Source: Stomoxys calcitrans | Taxonomy: Eukaryota; Arthropoda; Insecta; Diptera; Muscidae | DNA: 64,000 bases | NCBI RefSeq assembly: GCF_963082655.1 | Contig: NC_081556.1 | Coordinates: forward strand, 70,231,227-70,295,226 | Direction: 5' to 3' | Part shown: piece by piece, positions 55,805 to 64,000 of the stretch | Layout: every line of letters starts with the position of its first letter | Position numbering within the stretch: the stretch's first letter is position 1 | The notes under the pieces: generated by a model | Databases searched by the model: none | Told to the model about the DNA's origin: nothing | What the model saw: the letters and a program-made list of their open reading frames with translations, nothing else | Position numbers and translations under genes: made by a program

Positions 55805-56240
55805 TTAAACAAGTAAATTAGCTAAAGATTTAATGGCTGTGGTGATAATTTGTTGTTGATCGGATGGAATGAGTTGGATTTGGTTGCTTGACCGTTGATT
55901 TGGTTGTGATGGAAGTTTTCTGTTACCCTTCAATTTGGTGCATCCAGCTTTCGTTTGTCGATGGGTATTTGGATGGGTTTTCGTTGGTTGTGATTTGGTT
56001 CGAGGATGCAACGCATAGTGCAGCAGCGTGTTATGGTATTCTCCACAGTTTCTGCAAGTAACTTGGGATGTACATCGTCGTAAAGTATGGCTCCGCGCTA
56101 AACAATTAGAACAATAATTGTGTTTGTCTACGACATGTTTCCGCTCGGCGGCTTTCATCTGCAAAAACTTCTTACAGAACCGGAGAGAGTGGTATCTCCA
56201 ACAAACCTTGCATTGGTGAATTTTTGGATCTCGTTGGGCT
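55805..56240 (-). CDS. Extra zinc-knuckle protein segment between pol and 3' LTR
   Basis: Open from 56,240: IHQCKVCWRYHSLRFCKKFLQM, then YCSNCLARSHTLRRC and CRNCGEYHNTLLH, a triple Cys/His cluster of the kind found in BEL Gag proteins and in Gag-derived host proteins of flies, followed by a Gln/Lys/Ser-rich tail ending SLANLLV. It is not part of the pol frame (which ends at 56,361) and resembles, without copying, the Gag cluster of this same element (CRFCSASHSIRACPGF..., HHTLLHL). Just upstream is tttctttcctcaAG (minus, ending 56,241), a good splice acceptor, and the open frame starts right after it. The first ATG is at 56,164. Likely role: nucleic-acid binding. It could be a captured host exon, an alternative spliced Gag product, or a relic. 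Confidence 0.55.
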
Positions 56241-56360
56241 CTTGAGGAAAGAAATAAGAAGTAATTAATAGCGAGGATTTTAGACTCAATTAAAAAAAAA
56301 GAATGCAGAGTTGAGAATCAGCATTAGGGGATTTCGAGTATTGGAAAACTTTTCTTCTGA

Positions 56361-59300
56361 TTAGGTTGTGTTTTTAAAAGGCAAAAGGCATAGTTTGACG
56401 ATTGGACGATTTATAATGCCAGACTCAGTACGAATGTCAGCGATCCGAACATTATTGTCGGTTCCCGTATAGACCTTTTGAACTCTACCCAACCTCCATT
56501 CACTGGGAGGGAGGAGATCATCAATAACTACGACCAAATCATCTTGGTTAATATTAGGCAAAGGAGCTTTCCATTTATATCTCTTCTGCAAGTTTCGCAA
56601 GTAATCTTCCTTCCAACGAACAGCAAATTGATGGTGAAGACCTTTAAGTTTTTCCCATCTATTTAATAATGACAAATTATCACAATGGAGTTCTGGCAAC
56701 GCCATAATGGGCCCCCCTCGAAGGAAATGTCCTGGAGTCAGAGCAGATATATCATTGGGATCCTGAGACAGAGCTGAGATAGGCCTTGAGTTGAGTACGC
56801 CCTCGATGCGCGCTAGAATGGTGGCAAATTCCTCAAAGGTACAGCGGTGAGAACTCATTATTCGGCGGAAATGAAACTTAAAGCTTTTGACAGCCGCCTC
56901 CCACAGACCTCCCATATGAGGTGCGTGGGGCGGAATAAAAGACCATTCGAGACCATGGACCACATACTTCTGAGATGTCTCAGCGGAAGACTTCTTAATA
57001 AATTGTTTGAACTCCTTGAGAAGGGTTCTACTTGCGCCAATAAAATTTCGGCCGTTGTCTGAAACAACCTTTTTAGGCAAGCCCCGCCTACCGACAAATC
57101 TTGAAAAGGCTGCGAGAAATGCAGAAGCTGTGAGCTCTGAGCAAGGCTCTAAATGAATGGCTTTTGTTGAAAAGCATATAAATACGCTGGCATATCCTTT
57201 GATTATTGGAGCATTCCGAAGTTTTGAACTTTTCAGTTCAAAGGGACCAGCGAAATCAATCCCTGTCGTCTCAAAGGGCATTGAAAATGTGCATCGCTCT
57301 GCCGGTAAAGGTGCCATGATTTGAGTGCATGCACGCTTCTTGTAAATGGTACATATCTTGCAATGATGGATAATACGCTTAATGCCATACTTAAGACGTG
57401 AAATATGAAATTCGGTATTGACAATTCGACACATAAGAGAACACTCTCCGTGTAACAAAAGGATATGAATAAATTCCAAATAAAGTTTCGTAAAATGAGC
57501 TTGATGTGGTAAAATAATTGGAAACTTTTCGTTGTAAGGCAATTCGGAAGTAGCCAAGCGACCATTTACTCGTAGAAGTCCGTTTCCGTCCAGGAAAGGG
57601 TTAAGGGGACTTAACGGACTTTTTTTAGCCACAATCTTTGAATTAGCAATGTCACTATATTCTTGCGAATAATAACTTTTCTGAGATAAAAGTATAAACC
57701 TATTTCGGACAAACGAAATTTCCTGTTGGGATATCAAATCTTGAGTATGACGTCGTGCATAAATTTTAGAGCAATTATTGTAAAACCGGAAGACATAACA
57801 GAAGACACGTAAAGCTCTTGCATAGCAAGAGAAATTTTCTAGAGGGTCAGGAGAGCTGAGTACTGCTGGGAAACTTTCCACTTTTCTTCGTTCGACTTCC
57901 GGAGATCTCGGAAAGATCGGCTGGGGCCAGTCAGATAAGCCCTGTCCTAACCAGGTAGGACCTTGCCACCATAGTGTGTTGTCTTTCAGCTCACTTGCAC
58001 GACAGCCTCTAGTTCCCAGATCTGCTGGATTCTGTTCGGTAGGGACATGTCTCCAATAGGAGTTGGGAAGGTTGTATCTAATTTGGGAAACTCTATTAGC
58101 GATATAAGTCTTCCACATATATGGGGGTTTACCTAACCAACCCAGCACTATTAATGAGTCACACCATAAGAACACCTCCGGATCTTTAAACGGCATAAAC
58201 GAGAGAATGCGTTTAACCAATTTGGAAAGCAGTAGAGCACCGCAAAGTTCCAGGCGGGGTAGACTTATCGTTTCGAGAGGTGCTACTTTGGTCTTTGAGA
58301 CCAATAAATTTGAGAAAATGCCAGCTGAATTTTGAACACGAACATATACCGCAGCACAATAAGCACGTTGTGATGAATCACAGAATCCGTGTATCTGTAC
58401 GTTATCGGAAGGGCCAAAGTCTATCCACCGAGGAATTTGTATGTCCTGAATCAGAGGTAGCTGGGAAGCTATACATTGCCAACGAGTCTGGGAAGTTGGA
58501 CTTACAGACTGGTCCCAACCAAGCCCTTCTAACCAAAGGCTTTGCATTAAAATTTTCGCCTGTATAACTATTGGGGAGAGCCAGCCTGCTGGGTCATATA
58601 GTTTTGCGACAGCAGAAAGAATTTCCCGCTTCGTGACAGCTGTTGACGCCGAATCGTTATTGAACGAATAAGAAAAACAATCAGTGAGAGCATTCCACTG
58701 GACGCCCAAGGTCTTTGTAGAACTTGCTTCATAGAACTGAAGAAAATTAGAGTCGTACAGATCTTGAGGGGGAAGATGGTCTAGAAGTTTGGCGTTGTTG
58801 GAAGTGATTTTCCGGAGGGGAAAACCGGCAGAATTAAGCACAGAAATTAGTTGAGATTGAGCAAGAAGTGCATCATTTAGGGAATGACCACCCGAGAGTA
58901 TGTCATCGACATATGTTTCCCTACGGAGGATTGGGGCAGCTAAGGGATACTGCATTTCGGAGTCGTTGGCTAATTGTAACAGTGTCCTTATGGCCAGAAA
59001 TGGCGCACAATTTATACCGAATGTAACCGTTTTAAGTTCGAAATCGGTTACTGGGGTGTCCTGATCCCTTCTAAAGAGAACACGTTGAAAAGGCCTATCA
59101 TCCGGGTGAATCAAAATTTGGCGGTACATCTTTTGCACGTCGCCGCTAAAGACATATCGATAGGATCTCCAATACAATAAAATTGACATTAAATCTGACT
59201 GCAAAGTTGGGCCCGGATGGAGTACGTCATTAAGAGAGAGACCAGTGTTGGTCCTGCGAGATCCGTTAAATACAACACGTACCCTTGTCGTTCGACTCTC

Positions 59301-61646
59301 GGGTCTAATAACCGCATGGTGCGGCAAATAAAAAGACTGGTATTTCCCATCTCGTTGCCTTTCACATGAGGAGATTTCCTCCATATGATCAAGCGTCAGA
59401 TACTCATTGAGAACTTGCCGGTAGTCTTCGAATAAGTCAGTATGTCTTGTGAGTGACTTTTCTATCCTGGAGTATTGTCGGAAAGCAATTGCCCTGGAAG
59501 GACCAAGTGTGAGAGTGGTATTGAACTCCTGTTTGAAAGGTAAGCGTACAATGTATCGTCCTTCAGGGGTCCTCCTAGTTGTCTCCTTATAATAATCCTC
59601 ACAATAGGTATCCTGAGAAGATACCTTGGGAAAATTAGGAATTTCTTCCGTTTCCCAGAATTTGCGCAGCAAGTCGTTTAACGCAATATTATCGGAGGGG
59701 CTGACGGTGGCCGAAAAGGATTGAGTTGTTGGCACTGGACCGCTGATAACCCAGCCGAAGATAGTATTGTGGGCCGAGAGATGGCCGCATATATTCTTAA
59801 TAATTCCTTCCATTTCGACGTGATGAGCGTTATCCTCACCTAATATAAGGTCAATTTGAGCTGACTTGAAAAAGAATGGGTCAGCCAACTGGATTTCAGA
59901 AAAAGCCTCGAGATTTGGAGGTTTTATTGTGAAAGAAGGGAGATAATTGGTGACCTTGGGTAAAATTATTGCTGACACGACAATTTTTCTTTTCATGTCT
60001 TTGGAGCACAAAGTTATATCGCACTCTTTATCAGAGCTTTGAGTCTTACAACCGATACCAGATATTATACAAGGAGAGCGCTTTGTAGGCAAACGAAGCC
60101 GGTTACGAATTCTTTCTGAGATGAAAGTTCGCTGCGAACCCGAATCGATTAGGGCTCTTATGGTGAATATCTCGCCTAAATATTCTACAGGAACTAAAGC
60201 AGTGCGCAAAAGGACATTTGTATAATTAGAAGATACGTGGGAATGCATATTTGGTTGAGAAGTAAATAGTGTAGGGGAACAAGCAATAAGATCATCCTCG
60301 GGAGAACTAGAAAGGAAAACTGCCTGATTGGAACAGCTAGGCTGATCCTGAGTATGAAGAGGTGTCTGTGGAGGGGCGTCATTACGCTTTAGTGGTGTCT
60401 TTTGTTTCTTTAAATGCAGCAGGGTGTGATGAAACTGCTTGCATTCTGCACACGAATGTTTACTTTTACATTCCTTTTTCATGTGTGAAGAGGATAAGCA
60501 ATTATTGCAAATTTTATTTTCAAATACGAAATTTATTCTATCTGACACAGAGAGCTGTTTAAACCCAGGGCAGGCACGAATCGAATGACTGGCACTGCAA
60601 AATCTACAGTCCTTATCGCTTTTATCTTCGGTTATATATGAATGAACTGGTGAGACTTGGGCTCCAAAAAAAGTTTTAGTCTCTTTAATACTAGTAATTC
60701 TCTCAACAATTTCATATCTATTTATCAAAAAGGAGTTCATTTGAGACCATTTGGGCAAACTTCTGTGGGAATCAAGGGATTGTTCCCACAAGGCAAGGGT
60801 TTTCTCAGGAAGCTTAGTCGAAACGAGGTAGATTAGTAAAGGATCCCAATCGTCGGTGGAAACTCCTAATGTCTTGAGTCTGGCGAGGCAATCATTAACA
60901 GTTGCCTGTAAATTTTGAATAGATTGACTATCCTCAGAGCCTGCAATGGGAATATTGAAAAGTATTCTCAGTTGACAGTCGACCAATACGCGAGTATTCT
61001 CATATCTTAACTTTAAAGCCTCCCAAGCCAGGGGAAAAGTCTCGTCACATAGGGTATAACGCTTTACTATAGCCCCCGCCTCGCCTCTGGTCTTGTTCCT
61101 TAAATGGAATAACTTTTGTGCCGGCGTTAGTTTAGGGTGATTAACGTATATGGCGATAAACATATCGCGGAACGAGGGCCACTCCTCGTATCCGCCTTCA
61201 AAAATTTCCGTGTCACACGGTGGTAGCTTAATATTCAGCCCAGAAAAAGCGGAGGGACCGCTTGGTGGAAGAGGTGCCATGGGAGTGGTCATATCCAATT
61301 GCCTCATTCCGCCTCTTTTCAGTCGTAAGAGATCTAAAATTCTAGACTTGCAATCATAATAACTCTCTGAACAGGAGTGAAATTTACCACGAGCTGAATC
61401 CATAAATTCCTTATCCTGTCCGTCTAGCGAAATATTAAGAGTGGAATACGCAATCTGAAGTTTGTTCCATCGATCTTCTAAATCCATCATTTTAACTTCT
61501 AATATGGATTCGGTTTGGTCATCATCACGCCCATTACCGAAATTGGACGAAAATAACACAAGAAAGTCCGAGGCAAAAATAAAAACGTCTTTAGGAGAGG
61601 CGGACTTTTCCATCTCGAGCAATTTGAATAAAAAAGTCCACAACAA
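56361..61646 (-). CDS. BEL/Pao Gag-Pol polyprotein, 1,761 codons
   Basis: One uninterrupted frame of normal length for BEL/Pao. An in-frame Met at codon 12 (MEKSASPKD) may be the real start. Order: Gag capsid-like region of the DUF1759 type (about 130-300; EEWPSFRDMF, KLFHLRNKTRGEA); zinc knuckles (about 347-410; CRFC...H...C, CNNCL...H...C, CAEC...HHTLLH); aspartic protease (D501 in ALIDSGSQRTF); reverse transcriptase with FSGDVQKMYRQI and YVDD (912-915); RNase H (from about 1085, GFCDSSQRAYCAAVYV); integrase zinc domain (HQAHFTK...CKIC, about 1375-1440) and catalytic D1464, D1530, E1583; a C-terminal DUF5641-like chromatin-binding tail (WRLGRVQKVYTG). All catalytic residues are present. The polyprotein is expected to be cleaved by its own protease in virus-like particles in the cytoplasm. 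Confidence 0.93.
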   Translation of the reverse strand: MLWTFLFKLLEMEKSASPKDVFIFASDFLVLFSSNFGNGRDDDQTESILEVKMMDLEDRWNKLQIAYSTLNISLDGQDKEFMDSARGKFHSCSESYYDCKSRILDLLRLKRGGMRQLDMTTPMAPLPPSGPSAFSGLNIKLPPCDTEIFEGGYEEWPSFRDMFIAIYVNHPKLTPAQKLFHLRNKTRGEAGAIVKRYTLCDETFPLAWEALKLRYENTRVLVDCQLRILFNIPIAGSEDSQSIQNLQATVNDCLARLKTLGVSTDDWDPLLIYLVSTKLPEKTLALWEQSLDSHRSLPKWSQMNSFLINRYEIVERITSIKETKTFFGAQVSPVHSYITEDKSDKDCRFCSASHSIRACPGFKQLSVSDRINFVFENKICNNCLSSSHMKKECKSKHSCAECKQFHHTLLHLKKQKTPLKRNDAPPQTPLHTQDQPSCSNQAVFLSSSPEDDLIACSPTLFTSQPNMHSHVSSNYTNVLLRTALVPVEYLGEIFTIRALIDSGSQRTFISERIRNRLRLPTKRSPCIISGIGCKTQSSDKECDITLCSKDMKRKIVVSAIILPKVTNYLPSFTIKPPNLEAFSEIQLADPFFFKSAQIDLILGEDNAHHVEMEGIIKNICGHLSAHNTIFGWVISGPVPTTQSFSATVSPSDNIALNDLLRKFWETEEIPNFPKVSSQDTYCEDYYKETTRRTPEGRYIVRLPFKQEFNTTLTLGPSRAIAFRQYSRIEKSLTRHTDLFEDYRQVLNEYLTLDHMEEISSCERQRDGKYQSFYLPHHAVIRPESRTTRVRVVFNGSRRTNTGLSLNDVLHPGPTLQSDLMSILLYWRSYRYVFSGDVQKMYRQILIHPDDRPFQRVLFRRDQDTPVTDFELKTVTFGINCAPFLAIRTLLQLANDSEMQYPLAAPILRRETYVDDILSGGHSLNDALLAQSQLISVLNSAGFPLRKITSNNAKLLDHLPPQDLYDSNFLQFYEASSTKTLGVQWNALTDCFSYSFNNDSASTAVTKREILSAVAKLYDPAGWLSPIVIQAKILMQSLWLEGLGWDQSVSPTSQTRWQCIASQLPLIQDIQIPRWIDFGPSDNVQIHGFCDSSQRAYCAAVYVRVQNSAGIFSNLLVSKTKVAPLETISLPRLELCGALLLSKLVKRILSFMPFKDPEVFLWCDSLIVLGWLGKPPYMWKTYIANRVSQIRYNLPNSYWRHVPTEQNPADLGTRGCRASELKDNTLWWQGPTWLGQGLSDWPQPIFPRSPEVERRKVESFPAVLSSPDPLENFSCYARALRVFCYVFRFYNNCSKIYARRHTQDLISQQEISFVRNRFILLSQKSYYSQEYSDIANSKIVAKKSPLSPLNPFLDGNGLLRVNGRLATSELPYNEKFPIILPHQAHFTKLYLEFIHILLLHGECSLMCRIVNTEFHISRLKYGIKRIIHHCKICTIYKKRACTQIMAPLPAERCTFSMPFETTGIDFAGPFELKSSKLRNAPIIKGYASVFICFSTKAIHLEPCSELTASAFLAAFSRFVGRRGLPKKVVSDNGRNFIGASRTLLKEFKQFIKKSSAETSQKYVVHGLEWSFIPPHAPHMGGLWEAAVKSFKFHFRRIMSSHRCTFEEFATILARIEGVLNSRPISALSQDPNDISALTPGHFLRGGPIMALPELHCDNLSLLNRWEKLKGLHHQFAVRWKEDYLRNLQKRYKWKAPLPNINQDDLVVVIDDLLPPSEWRLGRVQKVYTGTDNNVRIADIRTESGIINRPIVKLCLLPFKNTT

Positions 61647-62967
61647 ATCTCATTGAGTTGTCTCAAATGGCCGGCGAATAATTTGCTAGAGTGCTCACAC
61701 GAAAAATAGTTCAAATTCCACTCCAATATATGGGTGCCAACAATAAAATCTAAACGTCCACGAGATCGATATTTTATAATGAGGTACAAATTCAGTTTGG
61801 GCTGAAATGATTTTGCAACGTGAGTACAAAATTTATTAACACCAAACTTGTTAGAAAATTATGTTTACTTGTTAGTTACAAGTAATTTCAAAGATGAAAA
61901 TTTGGGTTATAATTGTAGCCGTGCAAAGGCACATAAACGAGTAAAAGTTTCACGTTGTAACGTAAGTACAACCGGTCAGAAATTTATTCCAAAAAAAAAG
62001 ATTGAATAGAAATTTCTCTTTCTCTTGCAGGTATATTCTCAAAAGTCCAATATTCCAATCTTAGCAACGGAATTGCTCATATATCTACAGAATGTATCTA
62101 CATCTGCAGTAATATCTTTTCTACTTATTCCCTTTTGTCTTGCATTACATTCCCATCATACATCGTTGGTTTTGGGAGTGTTCTGATTTAAACATATGTA
62201 TGTATGTATGTATGTCAGTTACGAATGTTCATAGACAGCAAATGTAAATCTCCAGAAGATAGAGGAAAGCTCAATGTGTAAAGGCTGTTATGTTAGTCGA
62301 TGCTAACATTCTGCTTTAAGAGAACAAGGTGTTAAAAAAAAACATACAACGTTGTTAGAAATGTTAATGGCTTCAATCAAGAGAAAAGAGAGATGATATT
62401 TTACATTCTCAGCTGCACTAACAACAGACAACGTTATCAACAAAACCGTGTTGCTAAACAAACTTGGGCAACATGTTTCAATTTTATTCGATATCACCAA
62501 TGATCTGACCAACTTATCAACAAAATGTAAGACGACGTAATGCTAACACGATCAAGAGAATTTTCGGCATTCAAATGTTGCCATGTATTCTTTTTTAATC
62601 AATTTATGGTATTCTTATATTTCTTGCTTATAAAGCGTTTGGGGAAACGAGAGTTCACTATGTTGCTAAAAATTTTCTGCAACATATATTATAGTTGGGT
62701 TCAAATTTAAATTCGGTGTGGTATTTACCGTTATTAACGGTTTCTTCCAATTTAATATTTGCTATCTTCTTTTGTGCTCTTCACTTAGTTAAAACATATT
62801 TCATTTTTACTCACGATTCTCCTTGATCATGTTCTTTAGTTTTTAAAGGGTTACCTTGTAGTAGCTTTTACCAATTTTTAAACCATTCGTCTAGTCTTGC
62901 GCCACGTACCTCATTGCAATTATTTCTGATGATAGTTGTTTCCAATTCCAAATGCCAGCTCACTTGA
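61647..62967 (-). other. BEL/Pao 5' leader
   Basis: Between the primer site and the gag start. AT-rich, with a (TATG)n run on + at 62,195-62,217. Small frames only. Expected to hold packaging and translation signals, none recognisable. Confidence 0.6.
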
Positions 62968-62981
62968 GGCTCGAAGGACCA
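62968..62981 (-). promoter_or_regulatory. Primer-binding site, tRNA-Tyr type
   Basis: Immediately after the 5' LTR (minus) reads TGGTCCTTCGAGCC, 14 bases complementary to the 3' end of insect tRNA-Tyr (GGCTCGAAGGA plus CCA) as I recall that sequence. Confidence 0.8.
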
Positions 62982-63524
62982 TGCACAAAATTTGTAGCCT
63001 TTTAGGAATTTTGATTAAAATCGGGGAAATTAAGAAACTGCGGGAATACTTCTAATGACTGCAGTTTGGCGGGAATAAAACCTTCCTAGAAGAGCAACGA
63101 GGGATGTCTTTTTTATTGACAGTGGTGGCAACCAGTGTTCACCTTATAGACTCCGCCGTAAGTAAAACAAAAACAACACTTGTTAGTACAAGCAATGTGA
63201 AGTGTGGGAGGATTGAAACGAGGCTCACCGTTTGATTTCTGGAATGCAATTGAATTTTTATTCTTCTTTAAACTAGGTACGAACATCAATATGCTTGCCG
63301 AAAACCAGTTGCTCTCATTTATTTTGCCGCCCAATCTAAACGAAGGTATTATGAGAGAGTTTGGATAAAAACTACAAAGCTACAGATTGATGTTCGATAG
63401 CAGATAATAATTACATGTTGTTAGTTACTTAAATTCATTGATTGGCAACTATAATCCGTTATTAATTCAAATAGATACAATTTACATTATGAAGAAGTCA
63501 ATAAGATTAATGTAAATTTAAACA
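62982..63524 (-). repeat. BEL/Pao 5' LTR (543 bp)
   Basis: Same sequence and length as the LTR at 55,224-55,766. The 73-codon frame inside each LTR is a chance frame. Confidence 0.93.
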
Positions 63525-63528
63525 AAGC

Positions 63529-64000
63529 ATCTAAGAAGAAATCGTGCACAGCGCAAATGACCAGTGTCCTGAGAAAGAGTGTATCCACAGCTTACTCACC
63601 TGTCCATGGATGCGTAGGGAAGCTCATCATGACATCTTGTGCGGATGAACTACTGGTGGAATCAGAAGACGAGGCTAACACAACAGTGGTAGAAGTTCTG
63701 AATCCTGACTATGGTCCGGTTTCTACAGATAAATCTCCACCATTGAAAGGCCGCTTTGGCGGCTCTTATCTCCCTGATGGCAGGGGGATTTGACGTGGTT
63801 CTTACCCAGGAACCAAGGTTGTGTGGAGGAATGGTTCGTGAACTAAGAATTCCGGATTTGAACTTCTCGAGGGTACGGGGAATGGGAGACATAGAGCCTG
63901 TATTCTTGCAAAGAGTAGTCTAAATGTTTTTCGGTGACCACAGGTTCTCTGATCATCGTTAAATTTGGTTCAGCTTTGGAGAAAATACTGCATTAGTGAT
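63529..64000 (+). pseudogene. RNase-H LINE fragment: ORF1/ORF2 junction and endonuclease start
   Basis: EDEANTTVVEVLNPDYGPV leads, with a frame change, into FLQINLHH*KAALAALISLMAGGFDVVLTQEPRLCGGMVRELRIPDLN, the typical start of a LINE endonuclease. There is one stop after LHH and further decay after 63,900. It is the same family as the minus copy at 53,520-55,219 but in opposite orientation. It runs off the window. Confidence 0.65.

Larger units (their letters stand above)
55224..63524 (-). mobile_element. Full-length BEL/Pao LTR retrotransposon, apparently intact
   Basis: 8.3 kb. Order on the minus strand: 5' LTR (63,524-62,982), primer site (62,981-62,968), 1.3-kb leader, gag-pol frame (61,646-56,361), a separate zinc-knuckle frame (56,240-55,805), 3' LTR. 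The 4-bp target duplication is AAGC. Identical LTRs and an uninterrupted polyprotein imply a recent insertion and possible competence for transposition. No envelope-like frame is seen. Confidence 0.92.

Overview
The window looks like nuclear DNA of a higher fly, most likely a muscid calyptrate (Stomoxys/Haematobia/Musca type). The grounds are an insect secreted maltase gene with short introns, a TATA box and an initiator, a dense load of dipteran non-LTR elements, and hundreds of bases of the (TA)n - core - (GTCY)n signature that I recall being described in Diptera as mini-me. Species assignment is inference. Only one host gene is convincing. The rest is transposable elements, many nested in one another.

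Layout. 1-8,080: chained 'cassettes' of three related repeat families (A, B, C) plus a compound tRNA-type SINE. 8,243-10,122: a GH13 maltase gene whose last small exon is not visible. 10,123-14,934: mostly featureless AT-rich DNA and one long B cassette. 14,934-27,490: A and B cassettes, two non-autonomous Helitrons (one carrying a nested B cassette), a SINE with a 12-bp target duplication, and pieces of an RNase-H LINE. 27,540-36,653: a head-to-tail chain of A cassettes separated by very long pentanucleotide arrays, (TTTTA)n then (TTTTG)n, ending in a 5'-truncated LINE. 37,150-43,040: LINE fragments, more A cassettes, and an RTE-type LINE split by an A cassette. 43,500-53,517: a decayed 4-kb LINE, an internally deleted mariner, B/SINE fragments and a Jockey-group LINE. 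53,520-64,000: an apparently intact BEL/Pao LTR retrotransposon (identical 543-bp LTRs, one uninterrupted 1,761-codon gag-pol frame, tRNA-Tyr primer site) between two oppositely oriented fragments of one LINE family.

The most interesting system is the cassette. I define its orientation as head to tail. Head: AACAAGTAAAAGC, then the palindrome TTCGGCCGGGCCGAA, then TATACCCTCCACCATGG. Body: tandem monomers of about 153 bp. Then (GTCY)n, the mini-me-like core and (TA)n. Tail: ATGGTGGAGGGTATAA followed by an A-rich or pentanucleotide tail. Four observations suggest a coherent family of retroposons. (1) In two divergent LINE copies the reverse-transcriptase frame runs directly into the cassette head, and in one the stop codon lies inside the head, so the cassette looks like the 3' UTR of that LINE. 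(2) Head and tail carry a complementary motif that changes in step between subfamilies (CCCTCCACC/GGTGGAGGG versus CCCACCACC/GGTGGTGGG). (3) Families A, B and C share the same architecture and monomer length. (4) Copies are joined tail to head through pentanucleotide tails, seeding arrays of up to about 800 bp. An intact BEL element carrying an extra, host-gene-like triple zinc-knuckle exon downstream of pol is the second point worth checking.
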